Source: Maribacter ulvicola
Lineage (GTDB): Bacteria; Bacteroidota; Bacteroidia; Flavobacteriales; Flavobacteriaceae
Direction: 5' to 3'
Length of the DNA stretch: 64,000 nucleotides
Assembly (NCBI RefSeq): GCF_900155985.1
Contig: NZ_FTMA01000003.1
Span: forward strand, 1-64,000
This document shows positions 50,135 to 59,055 of the stretch, piece after piece. The notes below the pieces were generated by a model, which saw only the letters and a program-made list of their open reading frames with translations, did no database searches and had not been told where the DNA came from. Position 1 is the first letter of the stretch. Each line of letters opens with the position of its first letter. Position numbers and translations under genes: made by a program.

Positions 50135-51405
50135 TAAATATATTCAACCAATTTACGGGTGAGCTCCCTTCTACTGTATTGCCCAATGTTACCAGAACTT
50201 ATTTGTAATTCTCCTTTCTGAAAATCTTGAAACCACCTTAAAAGTACGTTTTTCAACTCAATATCATCGGAATACTCAAATACCTGACCGGTTTTAGTCT
50301 CTTTTACGATATTAGCAACCTCCCAATTTTTAGGTCCTACTCCTAATATAGGTCGCGCTGCGGCCATATACTCAAACAACTTACCAGGTATAATGCCAAT
50401 AGTATCTACCGAGTCTATTTCTACCAATAACAAAACCTGTGATGCCTTTTGGTATGCCAACGCCTCTTTATGGGTCACATAACCTACAATTTCAATATAA
50501 TCTTGCAAATTTGATGCCGCTATAGCGGTAAGTATTTCCTCGCTAACTACTCCTATAAAACGTAATTGTAGTGCATTTTTAAAGCCCTCATTCTCTGCCA
50601 CTAGTTTTGATAATACCCTCCATAGATTCAATGGATTTCTACCGCTTAATAATGAACCAATATGTGCAATGGTAAATTTAGAATTTAATTTATGGTTTAA
50701 AGCTATATCACCATCAAATCCGTTTGTAATGACTTCTATAGGTTGTTTAGTAATATGTTGAAATTCTTTTTTAGTAGTATTGCTAGTAACAATAATTTTG
50801 TCGGCACTATTTAAAACATCAGACTCTAGTTGCTTATGCTTCTTTTCTGCAGATGCATTTAGTTTCAATTTCTTATGATAGCCAATGGTAGTCCAAGGAT
50901 CGCGGAAATCTGCAATCCAGTTTAAAGGTTTAGACTTCTTTAAGTAATGACCAATTAGGTGAACACTATGTGGAGGTCCGGTAGTAATTATCGTATCTAT
51001 TCCTTCATTTTCAAGAACATCTTTTAAGAAATTCACAGATGGTTTCACCCAAAATTTTCGTGCATCCGGTATAAAGAGATTACCACGAATCCATAACAAA
51101 GTTTTCTCAACAAAAGACTGATTTTTAGTTTGAATAATACCAGAACTAATGCGCGTTGTTTTCTTACTAGAAAATACAGAAGCTATACGGTAGGGTTCCT
51201 TTATAGGATGCTTATAAATTTTTAAACCATTAGGGATATCATGAGAAAAAGATTCATCTAAAAGCGGATAATGCGGATTTTCAGGAATATATAATACCGG
51301 TTCAACATCAAAATCTCTAAGGTACTTTACAAACTTTAACCAACGCTGAACTCCCGGTCCGCCAGCGGGTGGCCAATAATAGGTAATGACCAACACCTTT
51401 CTCAT
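50134..51405 (-). CDS. Glycosyltransferase (GT4-like)
   Basis: 423 residues. N-terminal Rossmann domain begins KVLVITYYWPPAGGPGVQRW, the signature of GT4-type glycosyltransferases acting in exopolysaccharide synthesis. The C-terminal donor-binding half contains AHIGSLLSGRNPLNLWR and GIIPGKLFEYMAAARPILGV with the family's Glu. The donor sugar is unknown. Starts and stops overlap its neighbours by 1 base each. Confidence 0.9.
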   Translation of the reverse strand: MRKVLVITYYWPPAGGPGVQRWLKFVKYLRDFDVEPVLYIPENPHYPLLDESFSHDIPNGLKIYKHPIKEPYRIASVFSSKKTTRISSGIIQTKNQSFVEKTLLWIRGNLFIPDARKFWVKPSVNFLKDVLENEGIDTIITTGPPHSVHLIGHYLKKSKPLNWIADFRDPWTTIGYHKKLKLNASAEKKHKQLESDVLNSADKIIVTSNTTKKEFQHITKQPIEVITNGFDGDIALNHKLNSKFTIAHIGSLLSGRNPLNLWRVLSKLVAENEGFKNALQLRFIGVVSEEILTAIAASNLQDYIEIVGYVTHKEALAYQKASQVLLLVEIDSVDTIGIIPGKLFEYMAAARPILGVGPKNWEVANIVKETKTGQVFEYSDDIELKNVLLRWFQDFQKGELQISSGNIGQYSRRELTRKLVEYI

Positions 51406-53840
51406 TATGCTTCCTCTTCTTTTCTAGCACTCCAAAAAGAAAAACCAAATCCACCAATAATAACAAGACCTAATAAAATAGTACTCGCTAGCGTAATTTT
51501 ACTTCCCGTTGCTACAACTTCTGGTTCAAACTTAAATTCGATCTTATGCTCTCCTGACGGAACTTTTAGAGCTCTTAATACATAATCCACTTTAAAATAA
51601 TCACTTTCCTGACCGTCTATATAAGCATTCCATCCATTTTTATAATACATCTCTGAAAAAACAGCAACGCCTTCGTTGTTATTCTTAGATAAATATGTCA
51701 AATGATTAGGTTCATAGTCAATTAATGATATCGACGCTGTAGAATCTACTTGATAAGTTAACGGAGAAATATCTGTAAACTTAGTAGAATTGAGAACCGC
51801 CACATTCTTAGTGTCTAAACTATCTAAAGCCATTATTTCTGCATCTGCATTGGCTACAGGTTGCAATTGGGAAACAAACCAAGCATTACCATTTGCATTA
51901 GGGTTTTCAATAGGAAAAACATTTCCTTCTTGATCTTGCCTGACAACATATTTAATGTTCATCATATTTAATACGGACAAGTTACCTTTATATACATGAA
52001 AATTAAACAAGTCCTGTATACCGGCAGGTTTTGCTGCATGGTACCCAGTTATACTTTGATGAAAGTAAGCTGTTTTGGCAGAATCAAATCCGTCTGTTTG
52101 ATCAAAAACACGGAATACTCCGTCATCTTTCGATATAATTTTATCAGCAGTAGTTTCTTGAAAAGGCGTTAACATTTTACGTTTAGACACAAAGTTGTCG
52201 TTGTTTACATAACGTAAATCTACCCCAACTAAATCTACCACAACCAAAATACCAATTGCAATAATCAAGAAATTCATTTTCAATTTCTCTTTTAAATACA
52301 ACCAAATTAATAAAGCCGTACCTAATGCAAATGCTAAAGAACGTAATAAATCGCTTGTATAAACACTCTTACGATCTAGACGAAGCATTTCCGGCAATTC
52401 TTCCAAGCCAGTCATTCTAAGGCTATCATCATTGACACCAACAAAATGAAAAGCACCTTTAAAAAGGAACAACACCACTCCTAAGCCTAATATAATTGCA
52501 GATGCAGTGGTTAGGGATTTTATTTTATCCGCCTGCGGAACTTTGTCTTTAAATAATTTTTTAAGTGCTAGAATAGCTAAAATGGGAACACATAATTCTA
52601 ATACAATTTGTATAGAAGAGACTGCTCTAAACTTATCATAAAGCGGAAAGTAATCTATCATGAAATCGGTTAAAACGCTAAAGTTTTTACCCCATGATAA
52701 CACCAAAGACATCATGGACCCAAACAGTAACCACCATTTATGTTTGCCCTTTACCAAGAACAATCCTAAAATAAATAAGAAGAATATAACCGCACCCAAA
52801 TACGCCGGACCAGAAGTACCTGGCTGTTCTCCCCAATATAAGGGTAATCCGCTAACAAAATCTAATGCGCTAGAACGCTGTAGCCCTTTATCAATTAAAT
52901 AATTAAAAGATTTAGAGTTCTCTCCCAAGTTTTCTTGACTTGCACCACCAAAAAGGCGAGGTACGAACAGGTTCAACGATTCAGTAATACCATAGCTCCA
53001 ATTGGTAATATATGCCTTACTCAATCCGCCAGTATCTTCCTTTGGTGACCCATCAGGGTTTATAGTCAATTCACTTTTACCACGAGTACTCCAATCAGCA
53101 TATTCTTTGGTAGCCATTAATCCTGTTGCATTGGCTGCAATACCCAGGGTTACCGCCAATACTAACATCCCTACAGAAATGACATAATGCTTAACCTGCT
53201 TATCTCTAAATGCATATACCAAATACACCACCCCCAAAATGAGCACTAATAACATAAAGTAATAGGTCATTTGGTAATGGTTTGCAGTTATTTCAAGAGC
53301 CATTGCCAAAGCGGTCAAAACAAACCCCCATAGGTACTTCTTTCTAAAGACCAGTACAATACCCGCCAAAAGTACCGGTAAATACGCCATTGCATGCGCT
53401 TTAGAGTTATGTCCCGCTCCTAAAATAATAATGAGATATGTAGAAAAACCAAATGCAAGTGCTCCAACAATTGCAAGTTTATAATCTACTTTAAGACAAC
53501 AAAGAAGTATATAAAACCCAATAAAATACAGAAAAAGATAATCTGCAGGTCTAGGTAAAAACCGAATTAATCGATCTAATTTTTTTATATAGTTATGTGG
53601 ATAATTTGCCCCAAGTTGGTATGTTGGCATACCACCAAACGCACTGTTCGTCCAATACGGTTCTTGGTCATTAGATTTTCTAAAATCGTTCTGTTCTTTT
53701 GCCATACCCGTATACTGGGCAATATCATGTTGGTACATTACTTTACCTTGAAGCACAGGGCTGAAATATGCCAATGCAGCAATGATAAAAAATACGACAA
53801 CAAAAAAATGGATGAAAAAGAATTTTAGACCTTGCTTCAT
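51405..53840 (-). CDS. YfhO family large membrane protein
   Basis: 811 residues with about a dozen hydrophobic segments in the first 560 residues, starting with FFFIHFFVVVFFIIAALAYF. A long extracytoplasmic region (about 570-780) follows and a last membrane helix. The loop SAFGGMPTYQLGANYPHNYI and the C-terminal MYYKNGWNAYIDGQESDYFK are hallmarks of the YfhO family, which are GT-C-like membrane proteins. It probably transfers a sugar at the outer face of the inner membrane. First gene of the leftward polysaccharide operon. Confidence 0.9.
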   Translation of the reverse strand: MKQGLKFFFIHFFVVVFFIIAALAYFSPVLQGKVMYQHDIAQYTGMAKEQNDFRKSNDQEPYWTNSAFGGMPTYQLGANYPHNYIKKLDRLIRFLPRPADYLFLYFIGFYILLCCLKVDYKLAIVGALAFGFSTYLIIILGAGHNSKAHAMAYLPVLLAGIVLVFRKKYLWGFVLTALAMALEITANHYQMTYYFMLLVLILGVVYLVYAFRDKQVKHYVISVGMLVLAVTLGIAANATGLMATKEYADWSTRGKSELTINPDGSPKEDTGGLSKAYITNWSYGITESLNLFVPRLFGGASQENLGENSKSFNYLIDKGLQRSSALDFVSGLPLYWGEQPGTSGPAYLGAVIFFLFILGLFLVKGKHKWWLLFGSMMSLVLSWGKNFSVLTDFMIDYFPLYDKFRAVSSIQIVLELCVPILAILALKKLFKDKVPQADKIKSLTTASAIILGLGVVLFLFKGAFHFVGVNDDSLRMTGLEELPEMLRLDRKSVYTSDLLRSLAFALGTALLIWLYLKEKLKMNFLIIAIGILVVVDLVGVDLRYVNNDNFVSKRKMLTPFQETTADKIISKDDGVFRVFDQTDGFDSAKTAYFHQSITGYHAAKPAGIQDLFNFHVYKGNLSVLNMMNIKYVVRQDQEGNVFPIENPNANGNAWFVSQLQPVANADAEIMALDSLDTKNVAVLNSTKFTDISPLTYQVDSTASISLIDYEPNHLTYLSKNNNEGVAVFSEMYYKNGWNAYIDGQESDYFKVDYVLRALKVPSGEHKIEFKFEPEVVATGSKITLASTILLGLVIIGGFGFSFWSARKEEEA

Positions 53841-53872
53841 TTGCTAAATAAGTAGTGTTTTGTCAAAGATAA

Positions 53873-54127
53873 CTAGTCTAGCTCTTCAAAATCAATGTAT
53901 TCACCTACTTTTTCAGAATCGTTCTTTTTTCTAGAAGGTTTTTTATTGATAATAACACTTTCTTCCTCCTCTTGCTTAAAAGGACGTTGATTATCAAAAG
54001 CTTCTCTGAAATGAGATTCAGTTTTCTTGGCAGCGTAGTTCAAAATTTTTGGCGCAAATAACTTCGCCAAAAACTTTAGCAAGTAATACACCAAAAGAAT
54101 AATTAATATCGTTTTTAAAAAAGCCAT
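53873..54127 (-). CDS. DUF4834 family small membrane protein
   Basis: 84 residues with one N-terminal membrane helix (about 4-26). An acidic/basic tail carries the pattern ESHFREAFDNQRPFKQEEEE then KVGEYIDFEELD. The GEYIDFEE ending is the conserved motif of DUF4834 in Flavobacteriaceae. Function unknown. It is 32 bases upstream of the YfhO-like gene and divergent from the outer-membrane protein gene. Confidence 0.8.
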   Translation of the reverse strand: MAFLKTILIILLVYYLLKFLAKLFAPKILNYAAKKTESHFREAFDNQRPFKQEEEESVIINKKPSRKKNDSEKVGEYIDFEELD

Positions 54128-54214
54128 TTATTCTTACTTAAGATATATCAAAAATACAATTATCACGTTGTATATAAAGAATCATACTATTAAAATAAAT
54201 ATAAAATCGTGTTC

Positions 54215-55285
54215 ATGAATAGTCTTTTTGCCTACTCTAAATCATACCAATATGCAGTAACCCTATTATTTCTTCTACCACTGGTGAGCATCTCCCAGTA
54301 CACGGATGTTATAAATTCTAATAGACCTGGAGTTTCTGTAAGTGCCTATGCCGTTGGAAAAAATGTGGTACAAGCAGAGGTGGGACTGTTCTATGAACAA
54401 CAAGACCATACCCTTTTAAATACAGAAAGTAACATTTGGGGAACCGATATTTCATTACGTTACGGATTATTATTCGAAAAACTAGAATTGAATTATGAAG
54501 GTACCTTTCAAGATCAAAATACTACTTATTTAAATTTTGATGTAGTAGCGAAACGAAGAGATTTTTCTAGAAATAGATTAGGGTTAAAATTTTTAGTCTA
54601 TGATCCGTTTAAAAATCCAGAAGCCAACAAGCCCAACCTGTATAGTTGGAGAGCAAATAACAAATTTCAATTCAAGAACCTATTACCGGCCATTTCTATT
54701 TATGGCGGGGCTAACTTTGTATTAGGCGACAATCCTTTTTACATTGGCGAACCCACAGTTTCTTACCGTGGTATGATCGCAACACAAAGTCGTTTAACAC
54801 CAAGGTTTGTTTTAATTACCAATACCGCTTTTGACCGTATTAGCACAGATGACCCAGAATTAAGCTACACCATTTCATTATCTCATGCCTTCAGGAATCC
54901 TAAATGGAGTGTATTTGCAGAACACCAAGGTATAGATAGTGATCGTTATTCTGATTTACTGATCCGTGGCGGTATTGCCCATTTACTAAAAGAAAACCTC
55001 CAATTAGATTTTAATATGGGAGCCAGTCTAAAAAATACCCCAACTCGTATTTTCTTCGGAATAGGTGGGTCATATAGATTGGATTTTCACAAAGATAGTC
55101 TTAAACCTATAGAAGATCAAGAGGCTAACCAGAACGGCGGCGCTATTAATAAGAAGGCTATGAAAAAGAAGAAAAAAGGTAGCGGAGCAGAAGATATTGA
55201 CCTTGGCCCTTCTAAAAGACAACTTAAAAAATTAAGGAAGGCAGAGAAGAAGAAAAAGAAAGAAAGTAGTGAAATAGACTTTTAA
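54215..55285 (+). CDS. Outer-membrane barrel (MetA/phenol-pathway type) with Lys-rich tail
   Basis: 356 residues from ATG 54215; an earlier GTG at 54209 is less likely. A signal peptide (hydrophobic LLFLLPLVSISQ) is followed by strands typical of the transporter/MetA-pathway barrel family: INSNRPGVSVSAYAVGKNVV, VVAKRRDFSRNRLGLKFLV. After the barrel, residues about 300-356 form a Lys-rich tail (KKAMKKKKKGSGAED and KRQLKKLRKAEKKKKK). The barrel sits in the outer membrane; the tail is unusual. Confidence 0.72.
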   Translation: MNSLFAYSKSYQYAVTLLFLLPLVSISQYTDVINSNRPGVSVSAYAVGKNVVQAEVGLFYEQQDHTLLNTESNIWGTDISLRYGLLFEKLELNYEGTFQDQNTTYLNFDVVAKRRDFSRNRLGLKFLVYDPFKNPEANKPNLYSWRANNKFQFKNLLPAISIYGGANFVLGDNPFYIGEPTVSYRGMIATQSRLTPRFVLITNTAFDRISTDDPELSYTISLSHAFRNPKWSVFAEHQGIDSDRYSDLLIRGGIAHLLKENLQLDFNMGASLKNTPTRIFFGIGGSYRLDFHKDSLKPIEDQEANQNGGAINKKAMKKKKKGSGAEDIDLGPSKRQLKKLRKAEKKKKKESSEIDF

Positions 55286-55373
55286 TTCACCATTTCCTTA
55301 CTCTATTTTTCATTCTCAACGGCTTTAAATTGTAGATTAATATCACTAATATTGACACTTCTAAAGAAGTTCA

Positions 55374-56492
55374 ATGATTACACTACATGAAGCTAAAACA
55401 AAGCAAGATTTAAAACGCTTTGTAACATTTCCGTTTTCACTATATAAAGAGAATAAGTATTGGGTTCCCCCAATAATCAATGATGAGCTAGATAGCTTTG
55501 ATAAAGATAAAAATCCCGTTTTTAAAGATGCCGAAGCATGGTTCTTTCTTGCCAAGGACGGAGATAAAATTGTAGGTCGTGTTGCCGCGGTCATCAATCA
55601 CCTAGAAATTAATCAACAGCACGTAAAGAAAATGCGTTTTGGTTGGTTCGATTTTGTGGACAACCTAGAGGTATCCAAGGCACTTTTAGAGAAAGTTGCA
55701 GAAATAGGCAAAGAACACAACTTAGAATACATGGAAGGTCCTGTAGGCTTTTCAAATTTGGACAAAGTAGGTGTTCTAGTAGAAGGTTTTGACCATATAG
55801 GAACCATGATCACTTGGTATAACCACCCCTACTACAAAGATCATTATGAAACTTTGGGCTTTGTAAAGGAAAAGGAATATATGGAAAATAAGTTCCCTGC
55901 AAAAAATGCCGATCCCGCATTGTTCACCAGACTGAATGATCTAGTAAAAAAACGCTACGGCTTAAAGGAGGTTAATTTCACCAAAACAAAAGAAGTGATG
56001 CCAATGGCTGACGAGATGTTCGATCTCTTTAATGCTACATATGCCAACCTTTCTTCATTTGTACCGATCACAGAAATACAGAAAGCATATTTCAAAAAAA
56101 AATACATCAGTTTTATAAATCCTGAATACATTAAGTTTGTCAAAGATAAAGATGATAAACTAATTGCCTTTGCCATTGTGATGCCATCATTTTCAGAAGC
56201 ATTACAAAAAGCGAATGGAAAGTTATTCCCGTTTGGTTTGTTCCATTTACTAAAGGCTAAGAAAAACAGTAAAGATGTTATTTTCTATTTGATTGGCATA
56301 GACCCTGAATATCAAAACAAAGGTGTTACCGCTGTTATTTTCAATGAGTACCACAAAACTTTTAGTGAGAAAGGTATAGATATGTGCTACAGAACTCCTG
56401 AATTGGAAGAAAATATAGCTATAAAACAAATGTGGAAACATTTTGACCCTAAAGTCTATAAACGCAGAAGAACGTATAGAAAATCACTTTAA
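55374..56492 (+). CDS. GNAT-like acyltransferase family protein
   Basis: 372 residues, cytoplasmic. The N-terminal part FPFSLYKENKYWVPPIINDE, then AWFFLAKDGDKIVGRVAAVI, is an acetyltransferase (GNAT) fold. A second GNAT-like half has FYLIGIDPEYQNKGVTAVIF, the acyl-CoA-binding loop. Databases sometimes call it GTP cyclohydrolase, which the sequence does not support. It is convergent with the cysteate/serine acyltransferase-like gene 56560-57819 and often found near it, so a role in lipid N-acylation is possible (inference). Confidence 0.75.
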   Translation: MITLHEAKTKQDLKRFVTFPFSLYKENKYWVPPIINDELDSFDKDKNPVFKDAEAWFFLAKDGDKIVGRVAAVINHLEINQQHVKKMRFGWFDFVDNLEVSKALLEKVAEIGKEHNLEYMEGPVGFSNLDKVGVLVEGFDHIGTMITWYNHPYYKDHYETLGFVKEKEYMENKFPAKNADPALFTRLNDLVKKRYGLKEVNFTKTKEVMPMADEMFDLFNATYANLSSFVPITEIQKAYFKKKYISFINPEYIKFVKDKDDKLIAFAIVMPSFSEALQKANGKLFPFGLFHLLKAKKNSKDVIFYLIGIDPEYQNKGVTAVIFNEYHKTFSEKGIDMCYRTPELEENIAIKQMWKHFDPKVYKRRRTYRKSL

Positions 56493-56506
56493 AATACGAA
56501 AAAAGT

Positions 56507-56541
56507 AAAAGCCCGTAATTATATGATTACGGGCTTTTTTA
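56507..56541. terminator. Bidirectional terminator
   Basis: Stem AAAGCCCGTAAT / ATTACGGGCTTT followed by a T-run, between convergent genes ending at 56492 and 56560. Confidence 0.9.
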
Positions 56542-56559
56542 ATATACTTTAATGAGCTA

Positions 56560-57819
56560 TTATTCTCCCATTGCTGCAGCTACTGCAGCAGATAATCTTT
56601 TGTAAGTACCATTTTGCAAACGCTCACGAATTGCAGAGAACGCTGTTAAGGTTTCTTCTACATCTTGTAATGTATGTGTAGCGGTTGGTATTAAACGTAA
56701 AAGAATTAGTCCTTTAGGTATTACCGGGTATACAACGATAGAACAGAAGATTCCATGATTTTCACGTAAATCTTTCACTAAAGCCATTGCCTCAGGAATA
56801 CTACCATTAAGGTATACCGGTGTTACACAACTAGTTGTTGTACCAATATCAAAACCTTTTTCTTTTAATCCGTTTTGTAACGCATTTGTATTCTCCCATA
56901 GCTTAGCCTTAAGCTCTGGTTGCGTACGTAACATATCTAAACGTTTCAACGCTCCTTTTACATAAACCATTGGTAATGATTTAGCGAACATTTGAGAACG
57001 AAGGTTATATTTTAAATAATCTATAATTTCTTGATCAGCAGCAACAAAAGCACCAATACTAGCCATTGACTTAGCAAAAGTTGCCAAGTAAACGTCAATA
57101 CCGTCTTGCACCCCTTGTTCTTGACCTGCACCAGCACCAGTTGCTCCTAAAGTACCAAAACCGTGTGCATCATCAACCAATAATCTAAAGTTGAATTTAT
57201 CTTTTAAAGCAACAATTTCTTTTAAAATACCTTGTTCACCGCGCATCCCGAATACACCTTCAGAGATAACCAATATACCTCCACCAGTTTGCTCGGCCAA
57301 TTTGGTAGCACGCTCTAAATTCTTCTCTAAACTTTCTGGATTATTGTGAACAAACGTAAAACGTTTACCCATGTGTAAACGTACACCATCAATAATACAA
57401 GCATGACAATCTACATCATAAACGATAATATCATCTTTAGTAACAAGGGCATCAATAACAGACATGAAACCTTGATAGCCAAAATTTAATAGGTACGCAG
57501 CTTCCTTTTCCACAAAAGCAGCACATTCTTGCTCTAATTGCTCATGAAACTCCGTATGACCACTCATCATTCTTGCCCCCATTGGGTATGCAGAACCATA
57601 TTCAGCAGCAGCTTCCCCATCCACCTTCTTTATCTCTGGAAGATTTGCCAAGCCTAAATAGTCATTGATACTCCAGGTGATAACATCTTTCCCCTGAAAT
57701 TTCATTCTATTAGAAATAGGACCTTCCAATTTAGGGAACACAAAGTACCCCTCTGCTTGTGAAGCCCATTTACCTAAAGGGCCTTTATTCGCTAAAATTC
57801 TATCAAATAAGTCTTTCAT
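56560..57819 (-). CDS. PLP-dependent alpha-oxoamine synthase (cysteate acyltransferase/serine palmitoyltransferase-like)
   Basis: 419 residues with the fold of KBL/BioF/SPT enzymes. The PLP-binding Lys is K250 (LATFAKSMASIGAF), with DDAHGFGTLG at 216-225. NDYLGLANLP and RMMSGHTEFHEQLEQ lie earlier. Such enzymes condense an amino acid with a fatty acyl donor, losing CO2. In Flavobacteriaceae the likely substrate is cysteate, giving the capnine precursor of sulfonolipids; serine palmitoyltransferase (sphingolipids) is the alternative. The cysteine synthase-like gene upstream (57936-58976) strengthens the cysteate reading. Confidence 0.85.
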   Translation of the reverse strand: MKDLFDRILANKGPLGKWASQAEGYFVFPKLEGPISNRMKFQGKDVITWSINDYLGLANLPEIKKVDGEAAAEYGSAYPMGARMMSGHTEFHEQLEQECAAFVEKEAAYLLNFGYQGFMSVIDALVTKDDIIVYDVDCHACIIDGVRLHMGKRFTFVHNNPESLEKNLERATKLAEQTGGGILVISEGVFGMRGEQGILKEIVALKDKFNFRLLVDDAHGFGTLGATGAGAGQEQGVQDGIDVYLATFAKSMASIGAFVAADQEIIDYLKYNLRSQMFAKSLPMVYVKGALKRLDMLRTQPELKAKLWENTNALQNGLKEKGFDIGTTTSCVTPVYLNGSIPEAMALVKDLRENHGIFCSIVVYPVIPKGLILLRLIPTATHTLQDVEETLTAFSAIRERLQNGTYKRLSAAVAAAMGE

Positions 57820-57885
57820 TGTTTAATTTGGATCTGTCTGCAAAAGTAAAAAATTTTGATAAAAATTCATAAATTATTTACAACG

Positions 57886-57912
57886 CAAAAAAGTGGGTTA
57901 GAAACCCACTTT
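57886..57912 (-). terminator. Terminator of the cysteine synthase-like gene
   Basis: Stem AAGTGGGTT / AACCCACTT with A-run on the left (T-run on the minus strand), after the leftward gene that ends at 57936. It separates that gene from the acyltransferase gene. Confidence 0.85.
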
Positions 57913-57935
57913 AATTTATATGATATTTATTTCAA

Positions 57936-58976
57936 TTACTTTATGTATTGTATCTCTTGAGTTTCTTCAACCACTTCGGTATTTAAGAAACCTTGATCTT
58001 CCATCCACTGGTCGCTATATATTTTACTCATATAACGAGAGCCATGATCAGGAAAAATACAAACTACGTTACTGTCTTTGTCAAATGCATTTAACTCATC
58101 TAACTGCTTAATAGCCTGCATTACCGCTCCACTGGTGTACCCAACAAAGATACCTTCTGTTCTAGAAATTTCTCTAGCCGTATGTGCACTTTCAGCATCG
58201 GTTACTTTTATAAACTCATCTATAGCGCTAAAATCCGTAGCACCAGGAATTAGGTTTTTACCTAGACCTTCTATTCTATATGGATAAATTTCGTTGGTAT
58301 CTAATTTACCGGTTTCGTGATACTTCTTTAATACAGAACCAAAGGCATCAACACCAATAACTTTAATATTAGGGTTTTGCTCCTTCAAGAAACGAGCTGT
58401 ACCAGAAATAGTACCACCAGTTCCACTACAAGCAATAAGGTGTGTTATTTGACCCCCAGTTTGTTCCCAAATTTCAGGACCGGTAGATTTGTAATGCGCT
58501 TCCATATTCAGTTGATTGAAATACTGATTTATATATATGGAGCCTTTTGTTTCTTTATGCAATCTCTTAGCCACTTCATAGTAAGATCTGGGATCATCTG
58601 CACTTACGTGAGCCGGACAAACATATACTTTTGCGCCCATAGAGCGCAGCATATCTATTTTATCTGGAGATGATTTAGAACTAACCGCCAGTATACAATC
58701 GTAGCCTTTTATAATACTTGCCATTGCAATACTAAAACCGGTATTTCCTGAGGTTGTCTCTATTACTGTGCTACCTTCGGTAAGTATACCTGCTTTCTCT
58801 GCCTGCTCAATAATATGAATCGCAATTCTATCTTTAGAAGAGTGACCTGGATTGAATGCTTCTACCTTGGCGTAAAAATTACCTGTTAGGTTTTCTGCTA
58901 TTCTATTCAATTTAACTAATGGCGTATTACCTACTAGTTCTAATATATTGTTGTAAGCCCTGATCTCATTTTTCAT
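57936..58976 (-). CDS. Cysteine synthase-family PLP enzyme (candidate cysteate synthase)
   Basis: 346 residues. PLP-Lys is K48 ([11 protein letters not shown]), a phosphate-binding TSGNTGFS lies near 85, and SGTGGTISG near 185. The usual KMSxEK after the active site reads SSKSSPDK, so it differs from O-acetylserine sulfhydrylase. Given the neighbouring acyltransferase, it could make cysteate from phosphoserine and sulfite; that is inference. Other options are cystathionine beta-synthase or an ordinary cysteine synthase. A terminator separates it from the acyltransferase gene. Confidence 0.82.
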   Translation of the reverse strand: MKNEIRAYNNILELVGNTPLVKLNRIAENLTGNFYAKVEAFNPGHSSKDRIAIHIIEQAEKAGILTEGSTVIETTSGNTGFSIAMASIIKGYDCILAVSSKSSPDKIDMLRSMGAKVYVCPAHVSADDPRSYYEVAKRLHKETKGSIYINQYFNQLNMEAHYKSTGPEIWEQTGGQITHLIACSGTGGTISGTARFLKEQNPNIKVIGVDAFGSVLKKYHETGKLDTNEIYPYRIEGLGKNLIPGATDFSAIDEFIKVTDAESAHTAREISRTEGIFVGYTSGAVMQAIKQLDELNAFDKDSNVVCIFPDHGSRYMSKIYSDQWMEDQGFLNTEVVEETQEIQYIK

Positions 58977-59055
58977 AAGGGGGATATCAATGTTTGGTTA
59001 TTGTATAAACGAAATTTGTTAAAATTTCTGATGCGAATTTACAGTTTTTTTTTCA

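Noticed and set aside
55374-56492. GTP cyclohydrolase
   Set aside because: None of the GTP cyclohydrolase motifs is present; the fold pattern is GNAT-like.
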